This document shows, in pieces, positions 27,101 through 38,021 of a stretch of 64,000 nucleotides of DNA (the stretch's first letter is position 1; the number at the start of each line of letters is the position of its first letter). The notes below the pieces were generated by a model, which was not told the DNA's origin, ran no database searches, and worked only from the letters and a program-made list of their open reading frames with translations. The stretch is from the NCBI GenBank assembly GCA_018881555.1, contig JACAXG010000012.1:9280980-9344979 (forward strand), written 5' to 3'. The position numbers were made by a program, and so were the translations under genes. The DNA comes from Amblyornis subalaris (Eukaryota > Chordata > Aves > Passeriformes > Ptilonorhynchidae).

Positions 27101-30100
27101 TTGTGTCTCATCAGGACCAGAATTCCACAGTCGTAAGGATGTTTTTATCTCTTACACAAAATGTTGAAGACTGCCTGGAATTGGTATCAAAATTGAAAAA
27201 GGTCTCAAGTCCCCGCAGATAAGCTTCTACCCCACAATAAACTCCCCAAGGTCTGATCAGATATACTTGACTATTTTCCTGATGATTACTGTTAAACTAT
27301 TAGCATCTCACTTGGGACAAATTTTTGACTCAAATAAAAAAAATTAAATCAATCAGTAACAGGTTACTTCTGAGGAACACGGCACACAGGAAAGGATACT
27401 GAATTCTACCCTCTCACGGTATCTTACTCAAAGTCCTCACAAACACTCATTTCACAAGACTTTCCTGGTAAACTCAAAAAGAAATAGAGCCTGCCTGAAA
27501 GTTGTGACACCAGATTACCTACTCCACATGCAGAACCAAGCTGACATTGCTGTGTATTCCTCTTAAGTCCTTTATGTTCTCTGTCATGTTTCAAATGGTT
27601 CCCAGGCAACTGTAACAACATGGACTCAATCACTGCCTGTTTGCTGCTCTGCTCCATCTGGAGCCCCCTTGGCATCATCTCAAAGAGGATGTTTCTGGTG
27701 AATAAGTAACATATCCGGGGTTCAGAGAGTTTGTTTATGTATTTCTGACATAGTGACAAATTAAACTTCTTTGCTGAAAGCTCACAGCTGTACTGAAACC
27801 CCTGAACGCAGCTGCTCTAAACCCCTTGAAGTTACTATTATGGTCACTTAGACAGAAATATTCTTATTTATATTTGATTAGGAAAACTAATGCAGATCCA
27901 CCTTCGCTTTGTACTAAACACTAAGATCAACAGGTCTTCTCCAAGTTAGGAACTAAATTAATTTATAAGTATGGTTATCAATAAACACACACAATTTCCT
28001 ACTTTATTTTTACTGCATGTCAGTAGCAAATTTTTACGTACACATATACATCATTCAACTACATTACACCTCCAATTGGGGTTGACCCAAATCCTGCAAG
28101 AGAAGCAGGGAAGGAGGGCTGTCTGCAGAATACTGCTTGTTTCTATAATCTAGGAATTTAGCATTAGCAGATGTCCTGGCTACATTAAGCAAGAAAATGC
28201 ATTTTAAAACCACTTCATGGCAGAATTTTTTAAAAGGTTTTGAACTTCCACACAAACATACTTCATGATTACAATTTGACTTGGTTGCATTAAGAGGCTA
28301 TTTCTTACATCGGAAACATTTTTCCAGCAGCTTTACTGAGTTCATCCTGACAAACTGAACAAATGTTGCCAACATCCCTTTTGAGCAAAATAACAGCTTT
28401 GATCAGGTCTGTGCCTTTCTTTCTGCTACATGGTCTGCTTATCACCCTGATACCTCCCAATCATTTATTCCTAGTAAGCCCCAAAAAAGTTCTACTTGCT
28501 GCAGGAAACTTCTTTAGGCAATTGTCATAGATTTATTATTTCACACCTGTCCCCCAAATTTGTAAACTAATCAAATAGAAAGCCAGACATTCTAATATGT
28601 TCTTTCAGGATGCCTGAAAAGTTTGGCTGAGTAAGTTCTGCTTGAGTGATGACAGCACCATTTACAGATGTGAGTCTATGATATCCTTAACCCAAGTTAA
28701 ATGGCTCATCAAGTGACAAAAGTGCATTTTGATTAACTTTGCTGGTCTTTGAACAGTCCATCTACTTCAACACATAGGCAAAGAACAGCTGCAAAGGTCA
28801 ACTTTGAGGAGAAAGTAAAATCACAGATTAGAAACTATGTCGTTTTGTAATGTATGACTTGAAAATTTACGTACTAATTCCATTCCTTCCACTATGAATC
28901 CACCTCTTTCCTTGCACGCTATCACTTACGAAAACCACAGTTATGGTGTAATGCAAACAAAACTGTGAAACCTCCAAAACCACATCTGAATAAAATTTCC
29001 TTCTTGCAGTGCTGCCCATCTGCTCCTCCAGCTCTGACACTCGAAATGACAAATGAGAAAGCAAGCCTTTCAGGAGAACTTCAGCCAAACTTCACTCCTA
29101 ACAAAATCTCAAGAGGAGGATTTTAATCTGAATGAGTATTTTGCTAATTCCTGCTGAGAGCAGATCTCACTTGTTCAAACATGTTTAGACACACAATAAA
29201 TAAAAAAAAGAAAAGAAAAGAAAAAAGATAGGCCCAAAAGCAAGTCCCAAAGTTGAAACAATTCCCGATATATCCTTGGATCAAAACCAAAGTCACATGC
29301 CAGAGCTGAATGGTTATCCTGGGGAGTGCCTGATATTCACTCTTCTCTTGTTAAAACTAAGAGGGCCTAATTGTTGCGGGAGACAATACATCACTTGTAT
29401 TCCTCACTCCAATTGCTTCTTCTATGGAAGCCTTGTAATTCAGGATCTCAGCACCTCTGCTGGCGATGTACTAGGTTAATGCCTGAATACCTCCTTTGAT
29501 TTTATGGATTTTGGATGTAGGCCAATGAGTTTGGCTCATTTTATCCTTTAATCCAGTGAACTTTCACGCACATCATCTGAACTATGGATAACACCTAGGC
29601 TCCGAAAATCCTGATAAAAAAAGAAGTCCTTACTTATCCTGTATTTTCAGGCACAGAGATGAGTATAATCAGAGGCAAGAGGGAGAGTGGTATAGTGAAG
29701 GAAGACTACAGCAAGGGTCAGAGCAAAGGGAATTATTCTGAGAGAGATCCTGATGGTAAACTTCTCCTTGTACTAGCCATGCAGGCATTTAATGACCCTT
29801 GTGGCTGCTAGGTTATTCCAGAAAATCTGTGGGTTATATGCATGAAAATATGGTAATTGAAAAAGTTCTGGCTCCCCCACAAGAGTATCACAGCTGCAGG
29901 AATCTCTGCCAACTATGGAATCTTCCATTAGCCTTTCTAACATCACAGGCCAACATTTATATAAATCTCTCAGTGGGGAAAAAAAAGAAGATATAAAATA
30001 GAATGTTTAACCTATTGACTTTATGAACTATTTCAGCTGAAATGCCAAGAATGAATTACACAAGTATCAGTAGCATTCTGTTATGATTCAAATTCAGGGG

Positions 30101-32489
30101 TGGGGCTTTACAGAGTCTGGGTGTGAGCGTAATGCCCAGAATGTCTGCCTTGGCCTCACATCACTTTTAAAACAGTGCCAGAGGTTCTACTTTCTTGAAT
30201 AACTAGAAGCTGATCATGGAGAGAACACAGGGAAAGGTCACCATAAACAAAAAAACCAAACAAAACCCCCTCCCCCAAATCCCCAACAAAATAAAGTAAT
30301 AAACATTATGCTAAAATCTGCATGGGATCTGCACCACATTTTCGTCACGGTGAAACAACCTTCAATTTAAGGAGAAACTTGTGTGCTACTTTTGCAGAAA
30401 CTTACATGAATAAGTATTTGTGTGCAGATCTGCAGCTCCTTTGGCTTCATGCAAGTCCTAGCAAGATCAAAGTCTTAAGTATGTTATGATCTGCAAGCAG
30501 TGAGGTAGAAGAAAGGGAAAACTGGGAAGGAACTGTATTTCATTCTGTTCTTTTAAACAAGGCCTGCTTGTATTTGCATTGATGGCAATGAATTTGTGGA
30601 GCTCAGCAGAAGTATTGCATTTATAAACCNTGGTTTTCTTACCCAGAAATACTGCCTCTCAAAAGGTGGATAAAAGTAAACATTAAACTCACTGCTTCAA
30701 TGTTGTGCATGACCATGTCTTGCTCTGTAAGGTTTCTAAGTAAGCAAGGGATGTGATTTTGACTTTCTTACCAGCACACTGTAAATATGTCTGCTTTTCA
30801 AACATGCAAATGAAATCCTTATGTTTTACCAGTCTATGTGCAAATATAATCAAAGCCAACTTGGCAGGACTTATTTGTTCAACCCTTTCCTCATATTTCT
30901 AGTGCATCACTCAAAGGGTTCCGAAGCTACAGTCTCTTTATAGTTACTCAGTTTGTTGCTGACCACACTGTAACCCAAATACGAGATACCAAATGGAGTC
31001 TCCGCACCACTGCAACTTAAAGCATTAAAACAAGATAGGCTTGTCCAGGGGCAATGGCTCACTGAGCATGACGTTCTCAGCTGATGTATGTAAATTTCAT
31101 GAGACTTATGGCTGTTCGGCCACTAACCCTTTATTTCGTAGGTTATTAGTCTATATTTTCCAGAATAAAACCCAGTGATTTTGCAATAAAATCTCAATTG
31201 CTATTAGCTAAGTTTTCAGTTTGGCATAGGGATTTAGCGGCACTAAATACTGACGGAAGATACAGGAATAAAGAGCAGAACAATTTATAACAGAATGTAT
31301 TGATCCAATTATTTTCCTGCCTGCAAATGCATACGCTCATAAACATTTGATTTTGGACACTCCCAGCAGATATTACACTTGGAATAGCAGATACCTAGTG
31401 CGGATAAAAGTCCTGCTGCAATTCTTTGCTCTTCTTTGTCGCGAAAGACAAACACATTATTTGTAAAATTCTGCGCTTGTAAAACTGACTTAAATAAAAG
31501 ATTTCAAGCTACACAGGAAATACGCAGAACTTCAACTGATTTACTGAGTTGTATTTTGAGAGTTATTGTAGTTTACCTTTGAGCACTCTGGCATTGGGGA
31601 AAAGAATTCGATGACATTACTTCCTATTGCAAAATCCATCAAGCTACTCAATTTTAAAACCCTGTGCTGTTATTAAGGACTAAGGAACATATTAATCACC
31701 AAAATACAGATTCATATTGACATGCAAATCCTCAAGCACAATGAGCAATTGAGACATTAACAACAAATACAAGGTGAAACTACTCAAAAACCAGGCACTT
31801 GGGCAGTGCAACAGGTAAGGAACTGTTTCCCATAAGCGGACATAGGGCAAAAAAGTTCTATGGTTAGACTGTCTCTTCACAATCTGCCTGCTGGGAGTCT
31901 CCTCTCCTGACCTATCTCATATCCTAATTAACTTTAGGTCCCTTAGTGCTCCTGAAAGGGTGATGAGGCTCTAGCTCTAGCCAAAGATATGAAGAAGACT
32001 GACTCAAGCACACAGAACACAGTTAAGAGCAGACATACTTTCACAGGAGAAAGTAATCTACTCTTTTCAGGTCCTGCAATTTTAGGAATTGCTTTTAACA
32101 TTTTTGGGCAGAAAAATTATTTTCTAAAGGGCATGTTTCTTCAATGGTTGCATTTCGTACAGCAGCAATCGTCCTGAACAGTGATGCATTCTCCACAGCA
32201 TCCGTGTGCACAGGAATTACAAAGAAATAAGAGAAGTCTATCTGACAAAACAGTGTCTCTCTGCAAAAAAGGCAAAAATGTTTCTTGTCAAGCAAGACTC
32301 AGACTAGTCCTATCAATACCTGTCTGTGTACTTCATGCACAGAATCAATACATATTAAAGTTCAGCATGTGAACAATGCTGGAAAGAGCAGAAATGAAAT
32401 ATGTATGCAAATATAATTTTGGTTTGCATTGTACTGTTATTTGAACCTACCTTTTCCTTGATATTTACAGGAGAATTGATTTCTGCCAT
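12004..32489 (-). CDS. SPATS2L: SPATS2L, N-terminal part (six coding exons, 3' end off window)
   Basis: Coding sequence joins, in transcription order, 32489-32451, 22136-22028, 18821-18772, 17788-17548, 12767-12567 and 12139-12004. This is 776 nt, or 258 codons plus 2 nt. All introns are GT-AG and the phases (0,1,0,1,1,2) keep one open frame. The product is recognised from family knowledge. The N-terminus MAEINSPVNIKEK, the basic RKRSKSKQHQGNKD stretch and the RCTVSLTRYRVMIKEEVD segment fit SPATS2L better than its paralogue SPATS2, which differs in the last two. Layout: UBA-like N-terminal domain at about residues 8-52, basic cluster at 64-76, low-complexity Ser/Asn-rich linker at 77-210, and the start of the helical SPATS2-family core from about 216. 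The human protein is reported as a nucleolar and stress-granule protein tied to ribosome biogenesis and translation. That role is inferred here by homology. The rest of the core and the C-terminus would be encoded left of position 1. Confidence 0.95.
12140..12566 (-). other. SPATS2L intron (427 bp)
   Basis: Short AT-rich intron bounded by GTAAAT and TTTTAG. Nothing else recognised inside. Confidence 0.9.
12567..12767 (-). CDS. SPATS2L: SPATS2L exon: linker
   Basis: 201 bp, phase 1 in and phase 1 out. The acceptor is TTTCCTTGCAG|AC and the donor is AAAGAG|GTAAAT. It encodes Asp147 (split) to Arg213: a charged start (REQERQRVSVEL), a Ser/Lys-rich middle (RPKSKSSSVKSSN) and a VKKRG end that runs into the conserved core. 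Because its length is a multiple of 3 and both phases are 1, the exon could be skipped without a frameshift. The next intron is only 427 bp. Confidence 0.93.
13151..13196. repeat. (TA)n/(CA)n microsatellite
   Basis: TG then a run of TA dinucleotides, a short TCTC interruption, more TATA, and a CACACACA end. It lies in the intron between the 17548-17788 and 12567-12767 exons of SPATS2L. Probably length-polymorphic. Confidence 0.9.
17077..17154. repeat. Two-copy 39-bp tandem duplication
   Basis: The unit begins ACTAGCCTATTTAGGGAAGA and ends in an A-rich AGAAAAAGAAAAA run. Copy 1 is 17077-17115 and copy 2 is 17116-17154, differing at about one base. It sits about 400 bp 3' of a SPATS2L exon, inside the next intron. 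Confidence 0.92.
17548..17788 (-). CDS. SPATS2L: SPATS2L exon: basic cluster and low-complexity linker
   Basis: 241 bp, phase 0 in and phase 1 out. The acceptor is CTCCATATAG|AAC and the donor is CAGAG|GTCAGTT. It encodes residues 67-146. It opens with NNRRKRSKSKQHQGNKD, which together with KKK at 64-66 makes a dense basic cluster likely to act as a nuclear or nucleolar signal. The rest is a poorly conserved, polar, probably disordered linker, with MNGC as a small conserved island. Divergence from human is concentrated here. Confidence 0.93.
17789..18771 (-). other. SPATS2L intron (983 bp)
   Basis: Bounded by GTAAGAA and CCATATAG. A 100-codon minus-strand open frame at 18017-18319 shows no recognisable features. 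Nothing else seen. Confidence 0.9.
18772..18821 (-). CDS. SPATS2L: SPATS2L 50-bp exon
   Basis: Short exon with acceptor CTTTCTCTAG|GC and donor AAGAAG|GTAAGAA. Phase 1 in, phase 0 out. It encodes Gly50-Lys66 (GSATQVLKEWNMTGKKK), closing the UBA-like domain and starting the basic cluster that continues into the next exon. The VLKEWNMTGKKK run is near-identical to the vertebrate SPATS2L sequence as I know it. Confidence 0.95.
18822..22027 (-). other. SPATS2L intron (3.2 kb)
   Basis: Bounded by GTGAGTA and TTCTCTAG. It has a TA-rich stretch at 19798-19855 and several unsupported open frames, the longest being 130 codons on the minus strand at 20947-21339. No transposon recognised. Confidence 0.88.
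22028..22136 (-). CDS. SPATS2L: SPATS2L exon encoding UBA-like domain core
   Basis: 109 bp, phase 0 in and phase 1 out. The acceptor is TTACTTCCAG|ATC and the donor is GATG|GTGAGTA. It encodes residues 14-49, including the conserved VPNKSNNEIVLVLQQFD segment. This segment is the signature of the SPATS2/SPATS2L N-terminal UBA-like fold, a three-helix module related to ubiquitin-associated domains. The last G combines with the next exon to give Gly50. Confidence 0.96.
24691..24734. repeat. 18-bp tandem repeat, 2.4 copies
   Basis: GAGAACATCTGTGCGGTG occurs at 24691-24708 and again at 24709-24726, followed by a partial GAGAACAC. The copies are identical, so the duplication is young. The 18-bp unit keeps open the frame of a small unsupported ORF around it. 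Confidence 0.92.
29196..29228. repeat. A-rich (AAAAG)n tract
   Basis: AATAAATAAAAAAAAG followed by AAAAG units. Simple low-complexity sequence in the 22.1-32.4 kb intron. Confidence 0.85.
30248..30300. repeat. A/C-rich low-complexity tract
   Basis: Runs of AAAAAAACC, AAACAAAACCCCC and CCCCCAAATCCCC with no G over most of its length. Similar tracts occur at 36178-36205 and 37018-37070. Confidence 0.75.
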
Positions 32490-32512
32490 CTCTATGCAGG
32501 TGAGAGTAGTGT
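32451..32512 (-). CDS. SPATS2L: SPATS2L exon with start codon
   Basis: The acceptor is a T-rich tract ending in TTTCACAG, with the exon starting at 32512. The donor is AAAAG|GTAGG after 32451. The first 23 nt are 5' UTR. The ATG is at 32489-32487 in a good context (G at -3, G at +4). It encodes 13 residues, MAEINSPVNIKEK, which matches the known SPATS2L N-terminus. The exon ends on a codon boundary (phase 0). No upstream in-frame ATG lies in this exon, which supports this start. Confidence 0.93.
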
Positions 32513-35500
32513 CTGTGAAATGAGAAAAAAATCAAAGAGATTAATGAGCAGGTTTTAGTCCCAACCTGTCAAAGCTACACCTGTAATGACTAATTGCATA
32601 TGCTTACCTACAAGCATTAGAGAAACATGAGAACACAATACCCTTCACAGCAGTGCTCAATCTTGCCAAAAAGCAAAGCTAGTCCAAAATTTCCTACTTT
32701 CCCCAGATTAGTTCTGCAAGCACATTTTAAAAATGCCTTATAGCTATGAATCTGGATAGGAGGCATATATCATGCTTCTCCCAACCATGTGTCTTGGACG
32801 CAATTTGTTATTACTTGATAAATCTAAGGCTGTAAAGAAGAGGAACCTTAGATGAACTCAATGGCTCCTGTTTTCTTATTAACCAGCATCCTCAGTTTTT
32901 GCCAAAAAATTTATGAATCAGTGCAGTCCTAAAAAGCAGCTAAATGTGCCAGAAGGTTGGGCTAATAAATGCTGCACGGCTGTTTGTTGTTTGGGTTTTT
33001 TTTAATCAAAACTATTTCAGAGGATTTAGTCACACAGCTCCTACTGAAACTAACAGGGTCTGTAGGTTTAAATCTCTAAGTCTTCTCTGAAAACTTGGGC
33101 ACATGAAAGAATTTGCATGTGATTAAGAAACCCTGCAATATGCTTTCTATTTCCAGTTATGTGGCTGGGTAAGTGAGAGACACTCTACCACATGATGAAG
33201 AGTTAACACAGGGAAAGGAGTCCCGTTGCCTAATCTTGCTTCCATCAAAACCAACTGCCTTAAACTTCACTAAGCAACAGAGTTGAATCTTCACATTTTA
33301 AAATTAAATCACATACAAAGAATTACAGCAAAGACTAAGTCAAACGGAATAAAAATTTGGTTTGGTCACCATCTTTAACTCTATTGTACACTGATAAAAA
33401 AATACAGGTGTAGAAATACGAGAATGAGCCCTTAAGTTGATTCTAAGTGTTTGGGTTGAAACATCTCCTCCTTTTCCCTATTTGAGCATTTGCTATGTGC
33501 ACTGATATAAGTGTTCCAAAAATTCTTCTAAATCTCTTTTAATGCCCTTAAAAAATCCTCCCTTAACTCCTTCTTTGAAAGGAGTTTAGTAAACAGAAGT
33601 TTAGTAGGGTTCAAATTCCAGAAATTAAGCACTTCTCTTACAGTATTCACTGACAGCATTTAAATCTTGTAATGAATTTCTGTATGCACCCGTTTTCTAG
33701 TTAAAGAGATGAGACTCAAGGAAGCATATGGGGAACACATAATAGGAAAAAGAAAATGACATTTGATAATAATAACTCAAAGATAATTTGAGTTTTGGTC
33801 TGATGAACAGCCAAAAGACAAAAGTAACAATTTCCATTGCCAGCTACCAAAAAAAAGGTGCTTGAAATGAGTAAGGTTCCTCCTGCCATCTCCATTTTAC
33901 TATACCATGAACAGATGCTCTAATTAGAACTCAAATACCTTTCACCTATCTTTCATCATCAGCTCAAGCACTGGGCCAAGACTGAGTCTCACTGTGTTTG
34001 ATAAGACTTCTTGGCAACTGGGCCACTGTGGCACTTGGAAGGCCTTACTGTCTGCTGGTATCTCAAAGTGGAAGGTTCCCCTTCCCGCTCCTCCTTATAT
34101 CAAGAATGAAAGAGCTCAAATTAGTTTCTTTGTCAAGCCCATCCAAAGGCTAAAAGGCAGAGTTTAAAACATCTGGACAAAGCAGGCAAGAAGATCACAC
34201 AGAACGTAAGTTCAGGGCAATTCCATTTCCAATATTTAGTATGTTCCGACAACAAAACAGAGGTGTTGAGAAATGCTTGTAGTCTGTAGTACCCAGATAA
34301 CATTTTTTAATATACTTCTTGTCTCTTGCTGTCAGCTATTTCTTATGCCAAATGGGCAAAGAACATGAGAGAATCAAATTTCCCATGCAGACTGGAAAAG
34401 TCAGCTCTAAAATTACTCTAGAAGTCTCCATCTCCCTCATTGCTTTTCATAAAAGCATGCCTTTTACACCTAGTGATATCCAACCCATGGTGGACTGGTC
34501 CTGTTGTCTGTTTAAGAGTTAACTCTATGATAAGGATAGTTAAGAAATTCAACAAGTTTGCTCTCGGTACCTAGTATCAAGCAGATTTTGTAATGTTAGA
34601 GACAACTGATCAATGCCTGCCCTCTTGCACACTGATTCAAATATAACACTGATTAATCTGATCCAGTACCTTATAACAACATTAACCAAAAAAGTAAAAA
34701 CTGTTCTTGAAGAACCAAACACACAACAGAGAAACAAGCTCAATAAGCATTAGAGCTAACAATCCTTCTGCCCTTAGAAGTCTATTAATCTATAAAAAAC
34801 AATAAATAATGGTAAAAGATCTTTGTCACTTTAAAGCCTCAGGTTCTTTTTCAATATCTATTTTACCATTTTTGTACCAAAATTGTACATTTTAAAACTG
34901 CATCTTGTATGAAGCAAATTAATCCAAATAATGATACTTTGTGAAAGCCTTGCACCTCTCAATTAACGTTTCTTCAAAGATAATAGCTAAATAATTATTC
35001 AAATTTAAATTAATTTTGCTGATTAAACCGTACTACTTAACTAATTCTACTCTTTGTAGCAATGCTCTGGCTCAGTTTAAAACCAAACATAAAAACTTCA
35101 TTCAACACCTTGCCAGATTTGATTTGCCTCTTCTTTGCTGTACACTGCAGATGTTACTATGATTATAGCCTTCCACCAATAAATGTGGTGCTGATTCAGC
35201 CAGCTTGCAACTGCAAGCTGTTTCAAAAAGACCTGGTATGCCACACAAAACATACCCTCTACTTCTTTCTTCCTTTCTCTCTTTTTTCTTTTCCTTTTAA
35301 GATAAAGAACTAAGAGGACACCAGCTTTTACAAATGGACCAATTCCTCTACACTTCACACTCTTCATTAATATGCATATTACAACTGTCAAAATGAAGAT
35401 GCTGAAACTGAGTTGGAGCTATTTTTCATTCACCTTCTCCAAGGACAGATAATTGATATAACATGCATAAAGCACTTGCTCATTTATATAACTCAGTCCA

Positions 35501-36293
35501 GCACTACTTGTTACATAAAATACAGATGATACATTAGAAAGAAAATGTCAGTGCAGCACTAATTTTTAAAAGCATCATCCTTTATAGCTCTACTTAATAG
35601 CTAATAAATTTAATTTTCTCATTGTAGCACAAACTGATTTATTGACTTAACTAGTGTTTTTCCTCTGATGGTATTTTAATCTCAGTATTGAACAATTACT
35701 TTGTTTCTAATCCTGTGGCAAAAGACTATAGCATATGCATAATTTTACGAACAAAATAGTCCCACTGAAGTTTACAAGCTTTATCTCCAGGCTTGGATTT
35801 AAATTTGAGCTGCTACATTCTCATCCTGAATTCTTCAGAGAAGCTTCTTTCTGTGCGAGTTGTGAAACATCAAAATAGGACCCTCGGCTGAGCCCTAAAG
35901 GCCCCTAAAGCCAGTGGAGAACAGTACTTTGCATGTCACCAACAGCAGGCACACAAAAAGCATGCTTGGAGGAAGACCTTCGACAGAATATTTTCTGCAC
36001 TGGCCAAGATTAAGTTAACATAAGCACTACATTTAAAACATATAAAACATAGTGTATATGAGACACTCAGCTTGAATGTCAGCTTACACGCTTTGTCTTC
36101 CTCTACATCTCTTGCTTGTATTTATGCTCCTGAAATGTCACTGCATATGCCAACAGACTTCCAAGAAAAAGAAATGAAAAAAAAACCAAAAAACCACCAA
36201 ACTACAAAATCCCTTATAAAAACAGGTCATTAATTTCGAATACAAATTTCCAAATGCATTACCTGGAACAGGAGATCTCTCAGTTTCTTTTTA

Positions 36294-36317
36294 CATCCTG
36301 ACCTTGAGGTCAGGATG
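36294..36317. promoter_or_regulatory. Palindrome with everted AGGTCA half-sites (possible nuclear receptor site)
   Basis: Perfect 11-bp arms CATCCTGACCT and AGGTCAGGATG around a 2-nt TG spacer. The core is an everted repeat of AGGTCA with 2-nt spacing. The minus strand reads TCAAGGTCA, the exact consensus half-site of ERR and NR5A receptors. The flanking T-run and A-run lengthen the hairpin with one mismatch. Binding is inference only. Confidence 0.4.
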
Positions 36318-37017
36318 AAAAAACCACCACTGACAGGACGTTTTTTCTATGTCTATTAGACACATCCAAATGGGACCTTTTACTTGCCTTGTAAACTGAA
36401 GCATTTCAAGAGAATGCTGCAGAGAACACTGGATTACTTTCGGCAGAGTTTTACTTCTCTCCCCTACAAAATGAAGCAATTCATATTTGTCTATGCAGGT
36501 TTAAGCTACCATAAACCTGAACCAGGACATCTACGGTGCTGGCACATGCTCTGTCCCGCTGACCTTAACTGTAAGCAGCAATGTCCAGCAGGGCAGGCAG
36601 TTACAGGAACAGCCTTCAACCACTGCAGAAAATATGTCAGAGCTCACCTGTCATAGCCTTAAGTATGTGGCTGCTTGCCCAGCCTTTACAGATGTTTCCT
36701 TTCTGTCTCCAAGCAGCTCTGAAATCCCACTGCTGCTGTGTTCAACTTCCAAAGAACGCCTGCCACCTTCCCACTGGTACCACCATCAGAGGTGTTTGGC
36801 CCACAGACACCTTCCAACCTTCCAGCCCAACAGACCCTCTGGTAAAGCTTATAAACACTCCATTCTATACAACATTATGCATGAGTGGGATTGCCTGCAT
36901 CTCAGGCATCAGAGAATCACAACAACTCTGTGTCTTGCTGCTGCTGCAAAACCTGGCACATTTAAATTTCAGACTTCAAAACTGTATCAGAAAAAGAAGA
37001 AACATGCTCCCTACTCC

Positions 37018-37070
37018 TAACAAAAAAACCAAAAAACCAAAACCCAAACCAACCAACCGAAAAAACCCCT
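37018..37070. repeat. A/C-rich low-complexity tract
   Basis: Repeated AAAAAACC, AAAACCC and AACCAACC words with almost no G or T. It gives the Lys/Pro/Asn-rich run in the long chance frame crossing it. Confidence 0.8.
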
Positions 37071-37700
37071 CTCTCCTTGCACATACACAGAGCAGGAAAG
37101 GAGTTTATGAAAGCATAAAGGTTGCCAGAAAGATACAATTTGTGAAAATACCCTGGCAGTATATCAGAGTGGAGACTGTGTGTGACACCTACTCCACCCC
37201 TTCTGACACCTGAAGATGCAACTTTGGCAATGGGGATCAGAAAATTCCCCATGAAACAGACCACAATCTGGTGTTGGGAGGATTCCCCGTCTGTAGGTTT
37301 ATGGATGAATACCTTCCTACACCCCAAACAAGTCACAGTTCCTCATTTGCCCCCTGCAACTGTTTCCTTTTATAAGGAAATCCCACCCCAGCAAAACAAG
37401 AATCTCAGGCCTAACTGGCTTGACCCTTGCCAATGCTTCTCTAATCCCAGTCGCTGAGTGAGCTTTCCCTGTTAACAGAGAAACTAGAGTTTACAATTCT
37501 GTCGCTCAAATTTGCTGTGAAGTAGAACAATGCTAGAATACAAATTTTAATTATTTTTTATTTATAATTATGAATAATTTACTCATTTCCAAAGAGTTCA
37601 GTCAAAATCCCCCAGCTCCAAAAAGCTATCCAGATATGGGCAGAACAAAGAATCCACAATTTTAGAGGAATTTCAAAAAATAAGAAAAAAGGTAAGTACC

Positions 37701-38021
37701 TGTGCTGGTTTTGGCTGGTATTGATCTAATTTTCTTCACAGTAGCTGTAACACAAGGATGTTGTAGTTACTGCCAGCTTTGCTTACACAGCATCAAGGCC
37801 TTTTCTGCCTCTTACCCCACCTTCCCCAGAAAGGAGGCTGAGGGGCACAAGAAATTGGAAGGGGACACAACCAGGACAGCTGACCAGAAGGATATTCCAT
37901 ACCATATGATGTCATACTCGGCATACAAAGCTCTCTGCCACCCAAAGCTCACTCCCACTGGGGAGGGAGTGAATGAGCAGCTGTGTGGTGTTTAGTTGCT
38001 GGCTGGGATTAAACCATGACA
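37701..38021 (+). mobile_element. Solo LTR, avian ERVL-like, internally deleted
   Basis: It starts TGTGCTGGTTTTGGCTGG and ends GGGATTAAACCATGACA (TG...CA). It shares, in order, the 'tttcttcacagtagct', 'gtcaaggccttttctgc', 'ggacagctgacc' and 'tattccataccatatga' segments typical of this bird LTR family. Flanking 5-mers are GTACC (left) and GTATC (right), a likely 5-bp target duplication with one change. At 321 bp it is shorter than its relative at 48.5 kb and lacks about 230 bp of the 3' half. No retroviral gene remains beside it. Confidence 0.82.

Larger units (their letters stand above)
22137..32450 (-). other. SPATS2L intron (10.3 kb)
   Basis: Bounded by GTAGGTT and ACTTCCAG. It contains the 24691 tandem repeat, the AAAAG tract at 29196, the A/C tract at 30248 and a CpG-retaining block at 31070-31611. 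Single Ns lie at 22219 and 30630. No coding exon or transposon recognised. Confidence 0.85.
32513..37700. other. 5' intron/upstream sequence, transposon-poor
   Basis: Upstream of the start-codon exon. Very AT-rich blocks lie at 34780-35040 and 35560-35720. A pyrimidine tract is at 35264-35299 and the AGGTCA palindrome at 36294. A 210-codon + frame at 36581-37213 has no recognisable domain and runs through an A/C simple tract. No gene supported. Confidence 0.7.

Noticed and set aside
12004..32489. The gene could be the paralogue SPATS2
   Set aside because: The RYRVMIKEEVD segment, the RKRSKSKQHQGNKD stretch and the MAE... N-terminus agree with SPATS2L; SPATS2 differs at these places.
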